Origin: Erigeron canadensis
Taxonomy: Eukaryota > Streptophyta > Magnoliopsida > Asterales > Asteraceae
DNA length: 64,000 nt
Direction of reading: 5' to 3'
Assembly (NCBI RefSeq): GCF_010389155.1
Contig: NC_057765.1
Coordinates: forward strand, 44,101,559-44,165,558
Below are positions 62,139-64,000 of the stretch, piece after piece; positions within the stretch are counted from its first letter, which is position 1; each line of letters opens with the position of its first letter. The position numbers were made by a program, and so were the translations under genes. Under the pieces are notes generated by a model, which ran no database searches, was not told where the DNA came from, and worked only from the letters and a program-made list of their open reading frames with translations.

Positions 62139-62850
62139 CCCATACTTTGCATATGCCTTCACCATCACCTACTGGTTCGAGCTCAAACCGGTTGGACCGG
62201 TCAGTCCATTCCGGGTTTAAAAACCATGTCATTCTTAGGACAAAATACATTTAACTTTTTATAAACTGAAAGGACCAAACTGAAATTTTTAGAAACTTAA
62301 AGGTTGATTTGGTTTCTTTTTTATTCATAAACATACAAAAAAACAAAAGATACTCGTATATACCAACAAAATAAATAATAAATTAACCGATCTTTGCCAG
62401 ACGTACCATCTCTTTTCCGACGAACTTACAATTCCGGTGAACTTTCCGATGAACTAATTTTTCTTTCAAAATACGAGAGATTCAACTCATAGTTCAATTT
62501 TTTCTAAATTTTGTTCATCGACAGCAAGAACAAAGCGACTAAGCAATTCATCGGAAACCGTCGAAATAAACTCCGACGAAGTTTTAGTCCGCCGTCTCCG
62601 TCCTTTTTACCTAATTTTGCTCGGAATTGGTGCTTCAATTGGCGCCGGAATATTCGTCATCACCGGCACCGTCGCTCGCGATGCTGGTCCGGTGAGTATT
62701 AGATTCACTTTAAGTTTAATTATATTATTTATAATTATATCTTGTAATTTAGTGTTGAATATTAAGTGTTGAAATTATAGAGTCAAAGTTGCATATTAAT
62801 TTAGTTTTTGAAATTTTATTTTAATTTTGTTAATCCCACTATTTAGAAAG
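62139..62850 (+). repeat. Upstream unit of a roughly 1-kb-spaced tandem duplication
   Basis: About 62139-62850 matches about 63136-63870 (offset near 1004 bp): CATATGCCTTCA, GGTTCGAGCTCAAACCGGTT, the ATACTCGTATATACCAACAA leader region, the first coding exon and the start of intron 1. Confidence 0.88.
62473..62691 (+). pseudogene. Disabled duplicate of the CAT9-like first exon
   Basis: Same reading as the functional exon (SIFSKFCSS, NSSETVEI, LLGIGASIGAGIFVITGTVA, RDAGP) with no internal stop. The start codon is ACG instead of ATG, and one C is missing just before the donor (GGTCCG|GTGAG versus GGTCCCG|GTGAG), changing intron phase. Several changes hit conserved sites (RRLRPFYLILL versus RRLGPFDLILL). 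No further exons follow before the functional copy. Confidence 0.88.
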
Positions 62851-63135
62851 TTATTTTGAAAAATATCAATATTTTTATATATGTAAAATAATCAAAAATA
62901 TATACATATAACATACAAAATAATGTACACATAAATATGATATATAATATTAGCCATATTATCAAACTATAACAATTATAAGTTTGCGACTCTTAGTGAC
63001 TCATTTCAAATTCACACCGCAACTCGTAAGAGTCAAGAGAAAAAAAAAAGTCATACAAGAAGTCGTCTCGTTTTCGGTCCAAACCGACGCGACTCATAAG
63101 AGTTAACTCGTGACTCGTAAGAGTCTAACAACTAT
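62851..63135. other. Spacer between the duplicated units
   Basis: AT-rich intron-like sequence with repeated GACTCGTAAGAGT / GACTCATAAGAGTT motifs at about 62985-63125; no gene. Confidence 0.4.
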
Positions 63136-63476
63136 GCCCATACCTTGCATATGCCTTCATCATCGCCCACCGGTTCGAGCTTAAACCGGTTGGACAGGTG
63201 ACAGGTCGGTTCAGTCCGGTTTTTAAAACCGAGGTCATTCCTGGAATGAAACAAATTTAATTTATTATAAGCTCAAAGGACCAAGCTGAAAATTTCAGAA
63301 ACATAAAGGTTGATTTGGTTTCTTTTTATTCATAATCACAAAAAAAAATAAAAAGATACTCGTATATACCAACAAAATGAACAATAAATTAACCGATTTT
63401 CGCCGGAGCCATCTCTTTGCCGGCGAACTTACAATTCCGGTGAAATTTCCGATGAACTAATTTTTTCGTTCAAAAT

Positions 63477-63696
63477 ATGAGAGATTCAACTCGTACTTCA
63501 ATTTTCTCTAAATTTTGTTCATCAGCAGCAAGAACGAAGCCACTAAGCAATTCATCGGAAACCGTCGGAATAAAATCCGGCGAAGGTTTAGTCCGCCGTC
63601 TCGGTCCTTTTGACCTAATCTTGCTCGGAATTGGTGCTTCGATTGGCGCCGGAATATTCGTCGTCACTGGCACCGTCGCTCGCGATGCCGGTCCCG
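63477..63696 (+). CDS. CAT9: Cationic amino acid transporter (CAT9-like), first exon; gene continues past the window
   Basis: APC-superfamily amino acid permease. The first exon encodes MRDSTRTSIFSKFCSSAART, then KPLSNSSETVGIKSGEGLVR, RLGPFDLILLGIGASIGAGI and FVVTGTVARDAGPG, covering the cytosolic N-terminus and the first membrane helix with the substrate-binding GASIGAG motif. It ends at donor CCCG|GTGAGT, phase 1. The LVRR LG.FDLILLG.GASIGAG string and the KPL..SSETV stretch resemble Arabidopsis CAT9 most among CATs, judged from memory; the rest of the gene is needed to be sure. The ATG is supported by the family start and by conservation with the upstream duplicate, where it is mutated. 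Confidence 0.8.
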
Positions 63697-64000
63697 GTGA
63701 GTATTAGTTTCACTTTAAGTTTAATTATATTAATTTTTAATTATATTAATTTTTAATTATATCTTGTAATTTAGTGTTGAATATTAAGTGTTGAAATTAT
63801 AGAGTCAAAGTTGAATATTCATTTTAGTTTTTGAAATTTTATTTTATTTTTGTTAATCCCACTATCTACTATCTAGAAAATTATTTGGAAAATTGGATAC
63901 AAGTGATAGAATATTTCTAAGTTGGATAGGTAGGTTATATATTGGACTAAAACTGAATACATTATTTTAAGTGCTTAGACCTTAGCAATAGTTTAATTAA

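Overview
This is a eukaryotic, almost certainly eudicot plant, nuclear window. It is AT-rich, its genes have many short exons with GT-AG introns, and the proteins are plant families: a plasma-membrane H+-ATPase ending in the YTV 14-3-3 motif, an ARABIDILLO F-box/armadillo protein, a FAR1/MULE protein and a CAT-type amino acid transporter. The intergenic DNA is packed with Helitrons, MITEs, hAT-type elements, SINEs and an LTR-type element. I cannot fix the species from sequence alone. All splice sites below were placed by eye from GT-AG consensus, reading frame and known protein families.

Layout. 1-4.9 kb: 3' part of a plasma-membrane H+-ATPase gene (+). 5-11 kb: MITEs, a decayed B3-domain gene and a tandemly repeated MULE-type N-terminal (PB1-like) fragment. 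11.1-18.5 kb: a nest of Helitrons containing a 714-bp hAT-type element and a 3.1-kb solo-LTR-like insertion. 19.3-23.2 kb: an intact 12-exon palmitoyl-protein thioesterase gene (+), followed by a truncated tandem copy (24.7-25.5 kb). 25.5-26.7 kb: a broken F-box/FBA gene (-). 27.1-31.6 kb: repeats, including a second copy of the 11-16 kb Helitron that serves as the empty site for both insertions. 32.3-40.7 kb: an intact 12-exon ARABIDILLO gene (-). 41-46 kb: repeats and a SINE. 46.1-47.5 and 53.3-54.4 kb: two degenerate EF1A-like copies in direct orientation, the second carrying a hAT-type insertion absent from the first. Between them lies a roughly 2.9-kb Helitron (48.1-51.1 kb) holding a LINE remnant. 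55.2-58.4 kb: an inverted SINE, near-palindromic foldback elements and tandem Helitron-like units. 58.8-61.2 kb: an intact FAR1/MULE transposase-derived gene (+). 62.1-64 kb: first exon of a CAT9-like transporter (+), leaving the window, preceded by a duplicated and disabled copy of its promoter and first exon.

The genes form no pathway or cluster; they are ordinary neighbours. The most informative feature is the transposon stratigraphy. Paralogous copies inside the window supply empty sites for three insertions. Two Helitron copies share an unusual structure with two 5'-type ends. Several Helitron-like units end in CTCG instead of the canonical CTRR. I found no evidence of a new defence, biosynthetic or signalling system.
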